The translations under genes were made by a program, and so were the position numbers. This document shows, piece after piece, positions 1-11,770 of a stretch of 64,000 nucleotides of DNA. The stretch lies in contig JYIP02000006.1 in NCBI GenBank assembly GCA_001051155.2, positions 124,001 through 188,000 of the forward strand. The letters are read 5' to 3'. The stretch is from Chrysoporthe austroafricana. Lineage: Eukaryota > Ascomycota > Sordariomycetes > Diaporthales > Cryphonectriaceae. How positions within the stretch are numbered: the first letter of the stretch is position 1; every line of letters starts with the position of its first letter. Under the pieces are notes generated by a model. It was not told the DNA's origin. It made no database searches and saw only the letters and a program-made list of their open reading frames with translations.

Positions 1-3000
1 GGCACAGAGATCGGCACCCGTCCCCCAGCCATCGAACTTGATGAGGCCAGACGTCCTCGCATCCTCGGCATCTTCACCGGACAAGGTGCGCAGTGGCCCG
101 GAATGGGCCAGAGCCTTATGCGCACGTGCGTCTTGTTCAGAGAGACCATACAGCTCATGGAGGCGTCGCTGGCAGCGCTGCCAGACCCTCCGGCCTGGTC
201 GCTCACAGACGAGCTCATGGCGCCGCCCGCCACCTCCCGCATGAGCAACACCGAGCTGTCGCAGCCCCTCTGCGCGGCGGTCCAAGTAGGCCTGTGCCGG
301 GTGCTCGCCCGAGCCGGCATCACATTTCACACGGTGGTCGGTCACTCTGGGGGAGAAATCGGCGCCGCGTACGCTGCGGGAAGGATCTCCGAGTCGGACG
401 CGGTGAGGATCGCCTACTACCGCGGCATTGTGTGCAAGCTCGCGGTCGGTGCGGATGGCAGGCGAGGCGCCATGATCGCCGTCGGGTTCGGCTACCAAGA
501 GGGTCTCGATTTCTGCTCGGCCGCGAAGATGCACGGTCGACTGACGGTGGCGGCGAGTAACTCGTCCAAGAGCGTGACACTCTCCGGCGACGAGGATGCC
601 GTGCAGGAGGCGAAGCAGATCCTGGACGAGCAAGGCCTGTTTAATCGCGTGCTCAAGGTAGACACAGCCTATCACTCGCACCACATGGCACTTTGTGCGG
701 AGCCCTACACTGCCCAGCTCAAGAAGTGTGACATTCAACCGAGACAGGGTAATGTTACTACCGCTTGGGTTTCGAGTGTATATGAAAATTGCCGCACCAT
801 CACGTCCGAGAACGACACCGACCTGCGGGCCGAGTACTGGGCTGACAATTTGCGTGGGAGGGTGCTCTTCTCACAAGCACTCGAACGTGCCTTGGATGAC
901 GGCAGAGGCTCTCTCGACCTCGCGCTGGAAGTTGGGCCCCACCCGGCCTTGAGAGGCCCGTCACTGGAGACAATGAGAGTGCAGTGGGGTTATGAGATCC
1001 CCTACTCTGGTGTGCTTGATCGGAAGGCTGACGATATCTCGGCACTTAGTGCCGCTCTCGGTCTCGTTTGGACGCACCTGGGACCCAATTGTGTCAACTT
1101 CGGTGGCTACGACTCCATATTCAGCAGAGACAGCATCGATCCGACTCCTCTGTCTGATTTACCAACCTATCCCTGGGACCACAAGCAGGTCCTGTATCGG
1201 GAATCACGGCTCAACAAGAAGATTCGGTCGAGAACGGAGAGACCCCATGAGCTTCTTGGCAAGAGGACTCCAGATGACGCCGATTATGAGCCGAGGTGGC
1301 GCAACATTTTCAAGCTAGATGAGATACCCTGGCTGCGAGACCACCGCGTCCAGGACCGAAACATTCTTCCTGCCGCTGCATATGTGGTCATGGCTTTGGA
1401 GGCCGCCCAGACCATCAGCAGGGGCAAGAATGTGGAGAGCATAGAGCTTACGAACATCGCCATCTTACGACCAATTGTCCTAGATGAGTCGTCTGGGGGC
1501 ACAGAGACGCTGTTGTCGCTCCGCACTAGTCTGGACGCCGGCAAGGTCGAAAAAAATGCCATCTTGGCAGACTTCAGCCTGAGTGCCAGCACAGTCGAGG
1601 ACAAGCACTTGAGGACTGTTGCCACGGGACAGATACGCATCTCTCTCGCAGACGACAAGCCCGAGGATCCAGCCTTGTTTCCTGCCAGATCAGCCGAATC
1701 GCCGTCTGAGCTGTTACCGGTGCAGGTCGACCAATTCTACAATGAACTGCGCGACATAGGCCTGATCTACAACGGCCCGTTCAGAGCCATCACCTCGGCA
1801 GCAAGGCGGTTGGACATGGCTTCCGCCACGGTAGCCATCGATGGGGAGGTGGCAGGGTCCATGTCAATCCATCCGACGTGGCTTGATGCCTGCTTCCAGA
1901 CATTCTTTGCTGCATTTTCCGCTAATGGAGATGCATCTCTGTGGACTGCCTTCATGCCGACGACTATTGGTCGCATGACCTTCTTGCCAGCATCACCAAA
2001 CGGCGCTCGGTCTGCCGTGATTGTCGATGTGAGTCTGACCGAGTTTACTCCAGGCTACCAAGCGACGTTTCCGACTATCAATGGCGACATGAGCATCTAC
2101 GACTCGAACAGTAGGCGCTTGATCGTTCGCGTCGAGGACTTTACGATGAGTTCCTTCCTACCCTCCACGGACAAGGACGACAAGCTGCTCTATCTGAAGA
2201 CTGTATGGCAACCAGACCTGGTGCCCGGATCACCACTGGCCCGGGAGGAACCCATTGCCTCTTCACATGAGCTGGAGGTCATAGATGCCTGCGAGAAAGC
2301 CGTTCAGTACTATTTGTTGAAGCTCAAGTCGGACGATTCTTTCCGTGAGAGAATCGAGCAAAATCAAGACGTGAGATCTCTGATCGAGGTGGCGGCAGCT
2401 GGCGATGCAACAGAGCCAATGACAGCAGCTCGACTGGACATTCTCCTAGAAGAGTATAGGAGCCAGATAGACATGTTACTCGTCAAAACGATCGGTGAGG
2501 CCCTCTTGAACAAGCTGCAACAGCCCGCGCTGCCGAATCCCGACGAGGCGGCCCCGTCGATGGGCCAGCTTATCGCTCGCTGGCACGACGAAGGACTCGG
2601 GTTTCCGCAGATCCATGAGCACATAATCAGCGCGGCCAGGCTCATCTCCCATCGGCACCAGAATCTAAGAGTTCTGCAGGTCGGTCCGTCTGCAGCAAAG
2701 CTAGTTCGATCAGTATGTCAGGAGCTTGGGAACAATTTGATATCATACACCATTGTCGATGAATCGCAGGAAAGGCTCGATGAGATGCAGATGCATTTGG
2801 GGGCCGATCATCTGCGAGTCGCCTTCAAGCGCCTTGACGTTGAGAGAGATAGTGGCTTGCTAGAAGATGCAGCCGGTTCAAATATATACGACGTGGTCCT
2901 GGTTCACAAAGCTTTCGGGTATCAGGCCAGAGCTCTGAAGAGCCTTCGTTGGCTGATGAGGCCAGGCGGCTATCTACTAATGATAGCCGCGACGGGTGAC

Positions 3001-6000
3001 CAGCTCCGATTTCCGTTTTTCCTGCTGTCGACTCTGTCGACTGCGCGGTATGAGACGGCGCAGGACCAGCCGAGACTGACCAATACCACCCGCAAGGAGA
3101 TACACGAGCTTCTCCAGGACACTGGATTCTCCGGCGTTGATTGCATGGCCCTCGACAATGCTCTTGACAAACACACGTTCTCCGTCATCGTGTCCCAGGC
3201 TCTGGACAACGACGTGAGGTTCTTGAGGTCTCCGCTCACTTCGAAGCCATCCATCACCACAGATGGCATGCTCCTGATCGTGGGTGGTACGTCGCCCGAA
3301 GTCGCCGACTTCGTTAGAATTGTGCGGGAGAAGCTGTCGTCCGTTTGGAATGGAATCATTACCACTGTTCCGTCTTTACTCGAACTTCAACGTCACAGCC
3401 TTGACCAGGCCCAGGCTGTTCTTAGTCTGGCTGACCTGGACCACTCTGTTTTCGAGGATCTCACGAGCCCTACATGGGAAGCTTTGAAGGTTCTTCTGAT
3501 CTTTTCCAAGACGGTGCTTTGGGTTACGCAGGGCGGAAGATCCGCGAACCCATATCAAAGTGCGACGCTCGGCCTCGGACGGACATTTCAAGCCGAGAAC
3601 CCACACAAGACGCTGCAATTCCTTGACCTTGACACTCTTGGTTGTCGTCAGTCTTTAGTCGCCGAAAGCTTCCTCCGTCTTGCTGCGGGCGTTGCTATGA
3701 GGGACGACTCTGCGAGGACACTGCCTCTGTGGAGCATTGAGCCTGAACTTGTGGCTGAGCAGAGTAAAATCCTCATTCCGAGGCTCTATCATGACAAAGC
3801 ACGCAACGACCGCTACAATTGTCTTCGACGGAGAGTGGAGAACGAAGTTCTCATTGAGGACCAGCCAGTTACCCTCACTCGCTCGCTTCGCAGCGGGGGT
3901 GAACCTGTGTTCGTGGCTGAGACGACTTTCCAGCACCACCCAGATCTCGCTGTGTCGGCTGCAGACAACGAACAACTGATCCCACTGAGGGTAGAGTACT
4001 GCTCCGTCGATCCCGTCATTCCCAACCACTGCGGGAAGCACCTGTTCTGCTGCCTTGGACGCAGCAAGGACGGCGCCAGATTCTTGGCCCTGTCCGACTC
4101 AAACTCGTCATTCGTCCTAGTGCGCCGTGCATGGACCATGAAGGTTGGCAACGAAGAAGAAGCTGATGCAGCGATTCTGTCAAAATTCCTCCGCACGCTG
4201 ACCGGAATCAAGTCTCATGTTATTGAGAAGTCGATGCCACCCCAACGCACAACACTATTATACGCTTTTGACGCAGAGTTGTGTAATTCTGTCGAGGCAC
4301 TCGCAAGGAAGTCGAACAAGACGCTTGTCTTAGTCAATTGCCAGACCCAACGCTCTGGCGAGAATAGCCTGCCCGGGAATCACATCCAGGTGGGACTTCG
4401 AAACTCAATCAGGGAGCTGAAATCGACGATTCCTTCCAGTACAAGACTTGTCATCCATGCAGGTCACGAAAAGGGTGAACTGATATTCAACGCTGTACGA
4501 AAAGCACTACCAGCGAACGCAGTCGCCGTGACTTTCAACAATCTCGATGCAGATGACCTGGACCCGCACGAGATTTTGTCCGAAGTTTGGGCCTCGTTAA
4601 AGCGTTCTACTCCATCCACAATATCAAGCCCCAGCAATACCCGTGTGGTCAAGGCTTCTGCTCTGACATCAGAAGCACAAGAAACCCATATAGATGCCGT
4701 CGTCGTTGACTGGACTAGTGGCCAGTCTGTCACGCTGACCCAGAGACCTCTGAATCCGGCGGTCTTGCTTTCCCCAAACAAGACATATCTCCTCTTCGGC
4801 TTGGCCGGACATCTGGGACAGTCAATCTGCCGTTGGATGGTCGCAAATGGTGCGCGGCACATTGTCGTAACAAGCCGGTATGTACTGCACACCTGATGAA
4901 GGGCCTCGCGACAAGGACAAATCGCTGATGCTAGTCAGGAATCCGGAAAAAAATGCGAGCTGGACCGAAGAGCTTCAACGCAAGGGGGCGAGGATCGCAA
5001 TTGAGGCCGCCGACGTCAGCTCGAAACAAGAGGTCGCAGACCTCCGCAAGCGCATTCTCAGCACGATGCCGCCCATCGGCGGGGTTGCCAACGGTGCCAT
5101 GGTTATGGCAAACAGTCTCTTTTTTGACATGACGTATGAACAGTTTCAGACATCCATGCAGCCCAAGGCTCGCGGCTCCTTGGTTCTCGACCAAGTGTTT
5201 TCCGCCGACGAACTTGACTTCTTCCTCATGTTCTCTTCAATTTCGGCCCTGACGGGCCAGTGGGGCCAAGCCAATTACTCCGCCGCCAACAACGTATGTT
5301 ACCTCTTAAATCCTGCTTTGAGCTCTCCAACGAGCCTGTGTTACTGATTTTCCCGAACTTAGTTCATGGTCGGCTTGGCCTCCAACAGACGAGCGCGAAA
5401 TCTGCCCGCCTCGGCGGTGGATATCGGTATGATCATTGGCATTGGTTACATCCAGCGGACAGACAAGGACACGGGCGCGACGGAAGCCATCCTGCGGGAC
5501 ACAGACTATATGCCGGTTTCCGAGCGCGACTTACATCACATTCTGGCCGAGGGAATCCGCGTCGGTCAACTTCCAGATGAATCTCCAGAGATCATAACGG
5601 GATTGTTCACTCGCAAAGCTGCGAAGGGTAGCAGCCCATTCTGGCACAACAGCCTCCTCTTTTCTCATCTCATTCAGGACGCGTCATCACTGGAGGGAGG
5701 CGCGAGTCCTGGTGATAACGTCCAGAAGACGCTGCAGGAGAGACTCGCAGACGCTCCAGGCCCGGATGCCGCCCTTCAAATCATGGAGGACGCTCTGCTG
5801 GCGTACCTGGCCGCTTCACTCAAGGTGAGCCGCGTCTTTGATGACTACAATCTATTTTGAGTCGCTGACCAGGATGGAAATAGTTGTCCGTTGAGAGCAC
5901 GTATACAGACGTGCCCGTCATCAATCTCGGAATCGACTCCCTTGTTGCCGTCGAGATTCGTAACTGGGTCTTCTCCGAAACCGGTCACGATATTCCGGTA

Positions 6001-6060
6001 CTCAAGATTCTGGGAGGGTCTTCCATCAGGCAGATCTGCAGCGAGGTCGTCTCGGCGCTC
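1..6060 (+). other. PKS half: AT, DH, cMT, pseudoKR/ER0, KR, ACP domains
   Basis: AT (1 to about 1010) carries the GHSxG nucleophile as GHSGG, with Ser at 346-348. DH (about 1246-2190) has the catalytic His at 1342-1344 in HRVQDRNILP, where the consensus HxxxGxxxxP has Asp (1354-1356) instead of Gly; the second catalytic Asp is kept in HPTWLDACFQ (Asp 1885-1887). The cMT region (about 2430-3150) aligns by position and by the RPGGYLLM strand, but the SAM motif that is normally E-x-G-x-G-x-G reads LQVGPSAAKL, so methylation is doubtful. About 3230-4750 is the structural pseudoKR plus ER0 filler. KR (about 4780-5560) keeps GLAGHLGQ and the catalytic Ser and Tyr (SISALTG; Tyr 5276-5278). ACP ends the half with GIDSL, phosphopantetheine Ser at 5938-5940. 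Domain edges are estimates by eye. Confidence 0.9.
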
Positions 6061-9000
6061 TCCTTCGACGACGGGCCAGCGCCCTCGCCGGAGACCTCGG
6101 CTCGCGCTGCTTCACCCACAGATCCTCCGCTCAAGGATTCTCCATCTACAGAAACCGCCAGCTTTACCGAGGAAACCTCTCCACCGGGACACACTGCGAG
6201 CTCGCGCACATCTCGGGGGCCAGTTGACACCCTGGACCTGGCTGAGGTGAAGCCAAATCGTCTAGCAGTCTTGCGAAGGGAGGCATTGTCTCTGGGCCAA
6301 TCCCGGTTGTACTTCCTGTGTCGATACCTGGAAGACGACACCGTCCTGAATTGCACCGTGTCTTACGAGCTGTCGGGGCGGCTCGACGTGGTCAGGTTGG
6401 AAAAGGCGTTAGAGACTGTGGTTCAGCGCCACGAGGCTCTTCGCACCGTCTTCCATGAACAAGACGGAAAGTCCATACAGGGTGTCCTGGAGAAGTCAAC
6501 CTTTAAGCTGAAGGTATTGTCCGGCGTGGCTGATGAGCTCGCCGTGAATGAAGTGTTCGACCAGACACAGAGACACCACTTCAACCTCGAGACTGGACAC
6601 ACCTTCGTCGCCACGCTTTTGTCGCACAGCGCCGACCGCCACACCATCGTCTTTGGATACCATCATATAATCATGGATGGGGTCAGCTGGCAAAATGTCC
6701 TACGAGACCTGTCCAGCCTGTACGATGACCCGGATCCAGTGCCATCTTTCGCAGCCGCGCCGTCGCAGTACATTGAGTTCACTCGGAAGCAACAACGCGA
6801 CCTGGCCGACGGAGCATATGCAGAAAGACTCAAGTTCTTCCAGAACGAGTTCCGCGACCCGGTCGACCCACTGCCTCTGTTTCCATGCGCAAAAGTCAGC
6901 ACGCGCAAGTCCTTGACGCAATATACCACCCGGGACGTCGTCATACACATCAGCGCGGAGACACTGAACGCAGTGAGGAAGACCAGCCAGGCCTCGCGGA
7001 CGACCTTGTTCCACTTCCTGCTCGCCACGTTCCAAGTCCTCCTCCACCGGCTCCTAGACGACGTCGACCAGATGTGCATCGGCGTGGTGGACGCCAACCG
7101 ATCCGATCAGGACTTCAGCAGCGCCGTGGGCTTCTTCCTGGAGACGCTGCCGTTGCTGTTCCGGGTCAGGGGCGAGCAGCCGTTCAGTGAGGTGCTCCAG
7201 GCCACGCGTACCAAGGTATACGCGGCGCTCGCGCACACAGGCGTCCCGACCGAGGAGGTTCTTCGAGTTTGCAACTTCCCCGCGTCGACGACAGAGACAC
7301 CCTTGTTCCAGGTTGTCTTCAACTACCGCATGGGAGCATCACGGACGGCTCCTATGCAGGGGGTGGATGTGAAATTCCTGGAATACGCTGACGCTAAGAA
7401 TCCATTCGACCTCGTCATATCCGCGGACGAGCTGGAAGACGGGACGGCCATGTTGACCTTCTCCGCCCAGGGGTATCTCTACGACCAAGAGGGTGTGGAG
7501 GTGCTCGCAAGCACGTACGCTCACTTGCTCGGAGTGCTTTCCGAGGACGCCACTGTCCAGATTGGAGACGTTTCTGTCTTTGATACCGCTTTGACGTCAC
7601 AAGCCATCGCAGCTGGTACCGGCCCCGTGGAAGAGAAGAAATCATCTAAACCCGGCACATTGTCCAAGGCGATTGATGTTTGGGTCAAGAAGCGCCCGGA
7701 GGACCTCGCAGTTAAGGACATCAGCGGCCACGCCATGACGTACGCGCAACTATCAGAAAGAGCATATGCCATCTCCGCAGCCCTGTCCGGCGCAGTAGCA
7801 CTGTCTTCATCCCTAGTATGCACGTTGCTCGAGCCGGGCGTGGACACGATCGCCACCATCCTGGGAATTCTTCGCACCGGCGCTGCCTACGTGCCCCTGG
7901 ACACTCGCAGCACGGACGAACGGCTGGCCGACATCCTGGGAGAGTCTGGCTCAATCGTCTTGCTGCACGACGCGAAGACCGCAGAACGGGCAAGGGAGCT
8001 GCTCAAGCAGCGACCCGAACTTGCGAGGCGCGTCAGACAAATATCATTAGATGATGTAACCGCGACGCCGGAGCGACCAGTCGAGGATATATCGACTCCG
8101 GAGGGTCTCGCGATGATCCTGTACACAAGTGGCTCGACAGGCAAGCCAAAGGGGATCCCACTGACCAATGTTAACGTCCTTACCACGATCTTCGGTGTGT
8201 CGCAGACTATCCCTCTGAGTCGCGAAGTCGTTCTGCAACAGAGCGGCCAGGGCTTCGACGCGGCCATCTTTCAGGTCTTCATCGCGCTTGCCAGCGGTGG
8301 TGTGGTCATCATGGCCGACAACCGCAAGCACCCGAGTGAAACGGCTGCTTTGATGCGACGCGAAGGAGTAACTTGCAGCGTCTTCATTGCCTCGGAGATG
8401 CAAGTCATGCTCAAGTATGGCTTCGACGAACTCGTGGAATGCACATCCTGGCGCATTGCCATGGTCGCCGGAGAGGCATTCACGACGAACCTCCTGGACC
8501 ATTTCCGCCGCCTCCAACGTCGTGATCTGAGGGTCTTTAACGCGTATGGCCCTACAGAAACATCAATATGCTCTTCGCTGTATGAAATCTCGCTTCACGA
8601 TACCAACGTGGGAGATAGCATCATTCCGATTGGCAAGGCCCTTCCCAACTATGCAACTCACATCGTCGATGATTCTTGTCAGCCTGTGCCAATCGGATGG
8701 CCGGGACAGATCGCCATCAGTGGGCCGGGAGTCGCGAGTGGATACTTGGGACTGCCGGACCTGACCAAGAGCAAATTCAAGCACCAAGCCCTCTCGAGCG
8801 AGACAGAACCTGGATGGGACAGGCTGTATCTGACAGGCGATAAAGGCAGGATGCTCTCCGATGGTTCCATCATCATGTCTGGGCGGGTGGATGGCGACGG
8901 TCAGGTGAAGATCCGAGGCCTGCGCGTCCAGCTGGACGACATCGCACGTGCTCTCGTCCAGTCGTCCTGTGGCAGCCTGGTAGACGCAGTTGTCCTTCTC

Positions 9001-10569
9001 CAGGATGGGGGGGAGCCGAACAACCAGAGACTTGTTGCGTATGTCGTGTTTCCCCAGACTAGCCAGGTGGAGGACAAGGATGGCTACTTGCGCCAGCTTG
9101 CCCAGGAGCTCCCGATCCCACCGTACATGCGACCAGGCCTCACCGTAGCTTTAGATTCTCTCCCTATCACGGAACGAGGAAAACTGGACTACCGGAGGCT
9201 GGCGGCCATGCCGTTGCCCGAGCCTTCGTTGGATGACGACACCGACCAGCAGCTCTCGGAGTACGAGATACGCCTCAGAGACGTGTGGAGAGGCGTCCTG
9301 GGAGACAAAGTCTCCACATCCATTCCAATTCGTCGCAGTTCGGACTTTTTCTCCATCGGTGGCCATTCGTTGCTTCTGTTGCCGCTGAAGGCCGAGATTC
9401 GTCGAGTGTTTGGGGTGGATATGACCCTGCCGGAGCTGTTCCAAGCCAGCACGCTGGAGCTATTGGCCGCACGACTCACCGGTGATTCAAAACTCGACAT
9501 TGTCGATTGGGAGATAGAAACGCAGCTGGATGAGTCGGTGTTTCAGTCCTCGCTAGGCTCATTGAACGGACAAGAGAGACCGACTCGCAGGTCGGAGGGG
9601 ATATCCGTGCTCCTGACGGGAGCAACAGGATTTCTGGGAACTGCGATCCTCCAACAGCTCGTGGAACTGCCTAAAGTCGCCCGTGTCCACTGCGTAGCGG
9701 TGCGCCCCAGCGCGAGTGGCGCACCTCGGGAACCTGGCTTGGACTCAGCCAAGATTGTATACCACACAGGGGATCTTGCACTGGCCCATTTCGGCATGAG
9801 CGAGCCACAGATGGACAAGCTAATGGAGGACATCGACGTGATTATCCACAACGGCGCCGAAGTATCGCACATGAAGAGCTTCCGCAGCCTTCGGGCGACG
9901 AACTTCCTGTCAACGGTCGAGCTCGGCAGATTGGCCGTACGCGCCGGGGTGCCCATGCATTACGTCTCCACGGGCGGCGTCGCGCGCCTGAGCGTGGCTG
10001 ATGTGCAGCCGGAGTCATCCTTGGCCGCGTTCAAGCCTCCCGCGGACGGCTCGGATGGATACGTCGCGTCGAAGTGGGCCAGCGAGGTGTTCCTGGAGAA
10101 TGTCGCCAGGCGCTTCCAAGCGAGGGTCTGGATCTACCGGCCCAGCAGCATCACCGCTAACAATGTGCCTGCGCTCGACGTTGTGCACAGCCTGCTGAGG
10201 TATTCCAACCTCATGAAGGCCGTGCCGGATCTCACCGGCTCCACGGGTGCATTCGACTTTGTCCGTATCGACACTGTCTCGAAGGAGATCGCGCGCTCCG
10301 CTGTGATTAGTACAAGCCAGGAGGCATTGAGGGGCTTGGATCACGCTGTGACCCACGTGCACCTCAGTGGCGAAGAGGTCGTTCCATTGCATCATCTGAA
10401 GCACTATCTTGAAGGCCCGGCAGTGGGGTCGTTTAGAGTCGTGAAGCTGGAAGAATGGGTAAGTGGCGCGCTGGCGAAGGGGATGGATGAAGTTCTGGGC
10501 TCGTTCATGCTCGCCTCCAAAGGCGTCATCCGAGTGCCACTCCTGCAGAAGGGTCACGCAGGTTCTTGA
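1..10569 (+). CDS. Hybrid polyketide synthase-nonribosomal peptide synthetase (PKS-NRPS), 5' part outside window
   Basis: This is a megasynthase that would build a reduced polyketide, condense it with one amino acid and release it through a terminal reductase-like domain. The frame is open from base 1 and starts inside the AT domain, so the start codon and ketosynthase lie upstream. Three introns join the exons cleanly: 4878-4938 (GT..CAG, restoring TSR-NPEKN in the KR), 5294-5362 (SAANN-FMVGL in the KR) and 5825-5883 (just before the ACP motif). The stop is at 10567-10569. No stop or frameshift is seen in about 10.4 kb of coding sequence. Domain order is AT-DH-cMT-pseudoKR/ER0-KR-ACP-C-A-PCP-R, the usual fungal PKS-NRPS layout, in which an enoyl reductase is normally supplied in trans; none is seen here. 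The product cannot be deduced. Base composition is balanced, in sharp contrast to the RIP-mutated DNA downstream. Confidence 0.97.
6061..10569 (+). other. NRPS half: linker, C, A, PCP and R domains
   Basis: A Ser/Thr/Pro-rich linker (6061-6240) leads to the condensation domain (about 6250-7560) with an intact HHxxxDG motif (HHIIMDG, 6661-6681). The adenylation domain (about 7650-9190) has YTSGSTGKPKG, NAYGPTE, YLTGD and a terminal GKLD lysine. An eye alignment to the GrsA pocket gives D-A-F-F-M-A-A-I-C-K, suggesting a hydrophobic or aromatic amino acid; this is inference only. PCP (about 9240-9480) has GGHSL with Ser at 9367-9369. The terminal domain (about 9600-10560) starts with the Rossmann motif LLTGATGFLG and keeps the SDR Tyr and Lys (GYVASKW; Tyr 10060-10062, Lys 10072-10074) and a Ser-Thr pair at 9967-9972. 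Both true reductases and Dieckmann-type R* domains can look like this, so release as aldehyde or tetramic acid cannot be told apart. Confidence 0.9.
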
Positions 10570-11714
10570 TGAACGCGTCTCACTCGAAAGAACTCGTCTC
10601 CTTGATGGAATTGAGATAGCAGATAACAGGAAAAGTAGGTGAGGTAGATAGTAAGAAGTGTTGCGAACCGAAGCATGTCGCATAAAAGTTTATCCGGTCG
10701 CCCGCCGCACGCGTTAATTCCATGACGCAAGGCACCAAGATCGGGAGACATGTACGGAGTGCTATGATAGCTCAGGGCACTGGTTGATGGTTCAAGATGA
10801 GTACATAAGTGGTAAGGCTTTTGTTATAGGTGTCTCGTCCTTCTCGTTATCGCTGTAGTATAACGGTAACTTAGAGCCTCCACCCGGAAACGATTCGACA
10901 AGCTGCTCGATTACAGAGGGAAGCTTCTCTAGAACGGATAGTGAATATACCTTGACAGCTAGTCTCTTATGCTAAATATAGCCAATGATTCGCATCGAAA
11001 TGCTGAGATTAGCCGATCTTTGCCAAACCGATATAACGACAGAGTAGAGCTGATGCCAATGAGCATGAGGAAGAGGCTCCTAGATTCTAGATTTGGAAAG
11101 TGAGAGCGGGTTTAGGATAAAAAGAGTATCTCTACTATTATTGAAAAAGCATAGGCGAGTAGAGCTAAGGAATACAAGGAAGAGGCTTCGAGATCGGAAG
11201 GTGAGGACGACTTGAAGAGAGGAGAGGTGGGGTGAGCAAGGCGAGTGTTGGCGAGGCCACACGGAAATCTATTTGATTTATCTTTCTAGTGGAAAAGGAG
11301 AAGGGAAAAGACGAGAAGGACAGTGCTTTATATACTCCGTAAATGGAGCACTGCAAATGCAAGTCCCGCCGTGCCAGGCGCGAAGGGTCCTGCTCGCGGC
11401 GCTCAATGAAAATTCTTTTTTGTTCTACACACTTTCTAAACTTATCCGCATGCCTACACTGAGCTCACAAGCAAATCTCATATCGAAGGACCAGTGTTGT
11501 CCTCAACGAGCTTGGAGAATACTTCTCGGAGGACCCGTTCCTCGAGGGTTGTCGCCAAGACAAGCCTTTTCTGATCGCCTCAGTAGCGTTAGCCAGTTCC
11601 GAGTCAATATAGAGCTTCGTAAGTGCATATAGATGTACTATAATGGGATTAATTTATTCAGATAGGATTTGGCAAAGAAGAAATGAGAAAAGTAGAAGTG
11701 GTTGAAAGGGCGGT
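10570..11714. other. Gene-poor intergenic stretch after the PKS-NRPS
   Basis: No recognisable gene is present. It contains the presumed 3' UTR of the megasynthase, a purine-rich tract at about 11,080-11,240 with two loosely similar AGGAAGAGGCT copies, and a short + frame at about 11,480-11,592 that looks protein-like but matches nothing I recognise. Composition is near neutral with no strong RIP bias. Confidence 0.5.
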
Positions 11715-11769
11715 GCTGCCGCGAGGGGTAGCCAGAACCCCGATTAGCTAAAAGCTACCCCCTACAACT
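11715..11769 (-). repeat. Orphan Fot1/pogo-type terminal inverted repeat
   Basis: Read on the minus strand from 11769 this starts AGTTGTAGGGGGTAGCTTTT, close to the AGTCGCAGGGGGTAGTTTCC terminus of the complete element at 14,289-16,520; most mismatches are C/T. It would mark the right edge of an older related element lying to its left, but I see no partner TIR or transposase there. Its outer edge coincides with the end of homology in the adjacent phosphatase fragment, so this insertion probably truncated that gene. Confidence 0.6.
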
Positions 11770-11770
11770 T

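Noticed and set aside
10845..10915. A tRNA-like A box (TAGTATAACGGT) followed by GATTCGAC
   Set aside because: The downstream part does not give a proper B box or a paired acceptor and anticodon stem by eye, so no tRNA is called.
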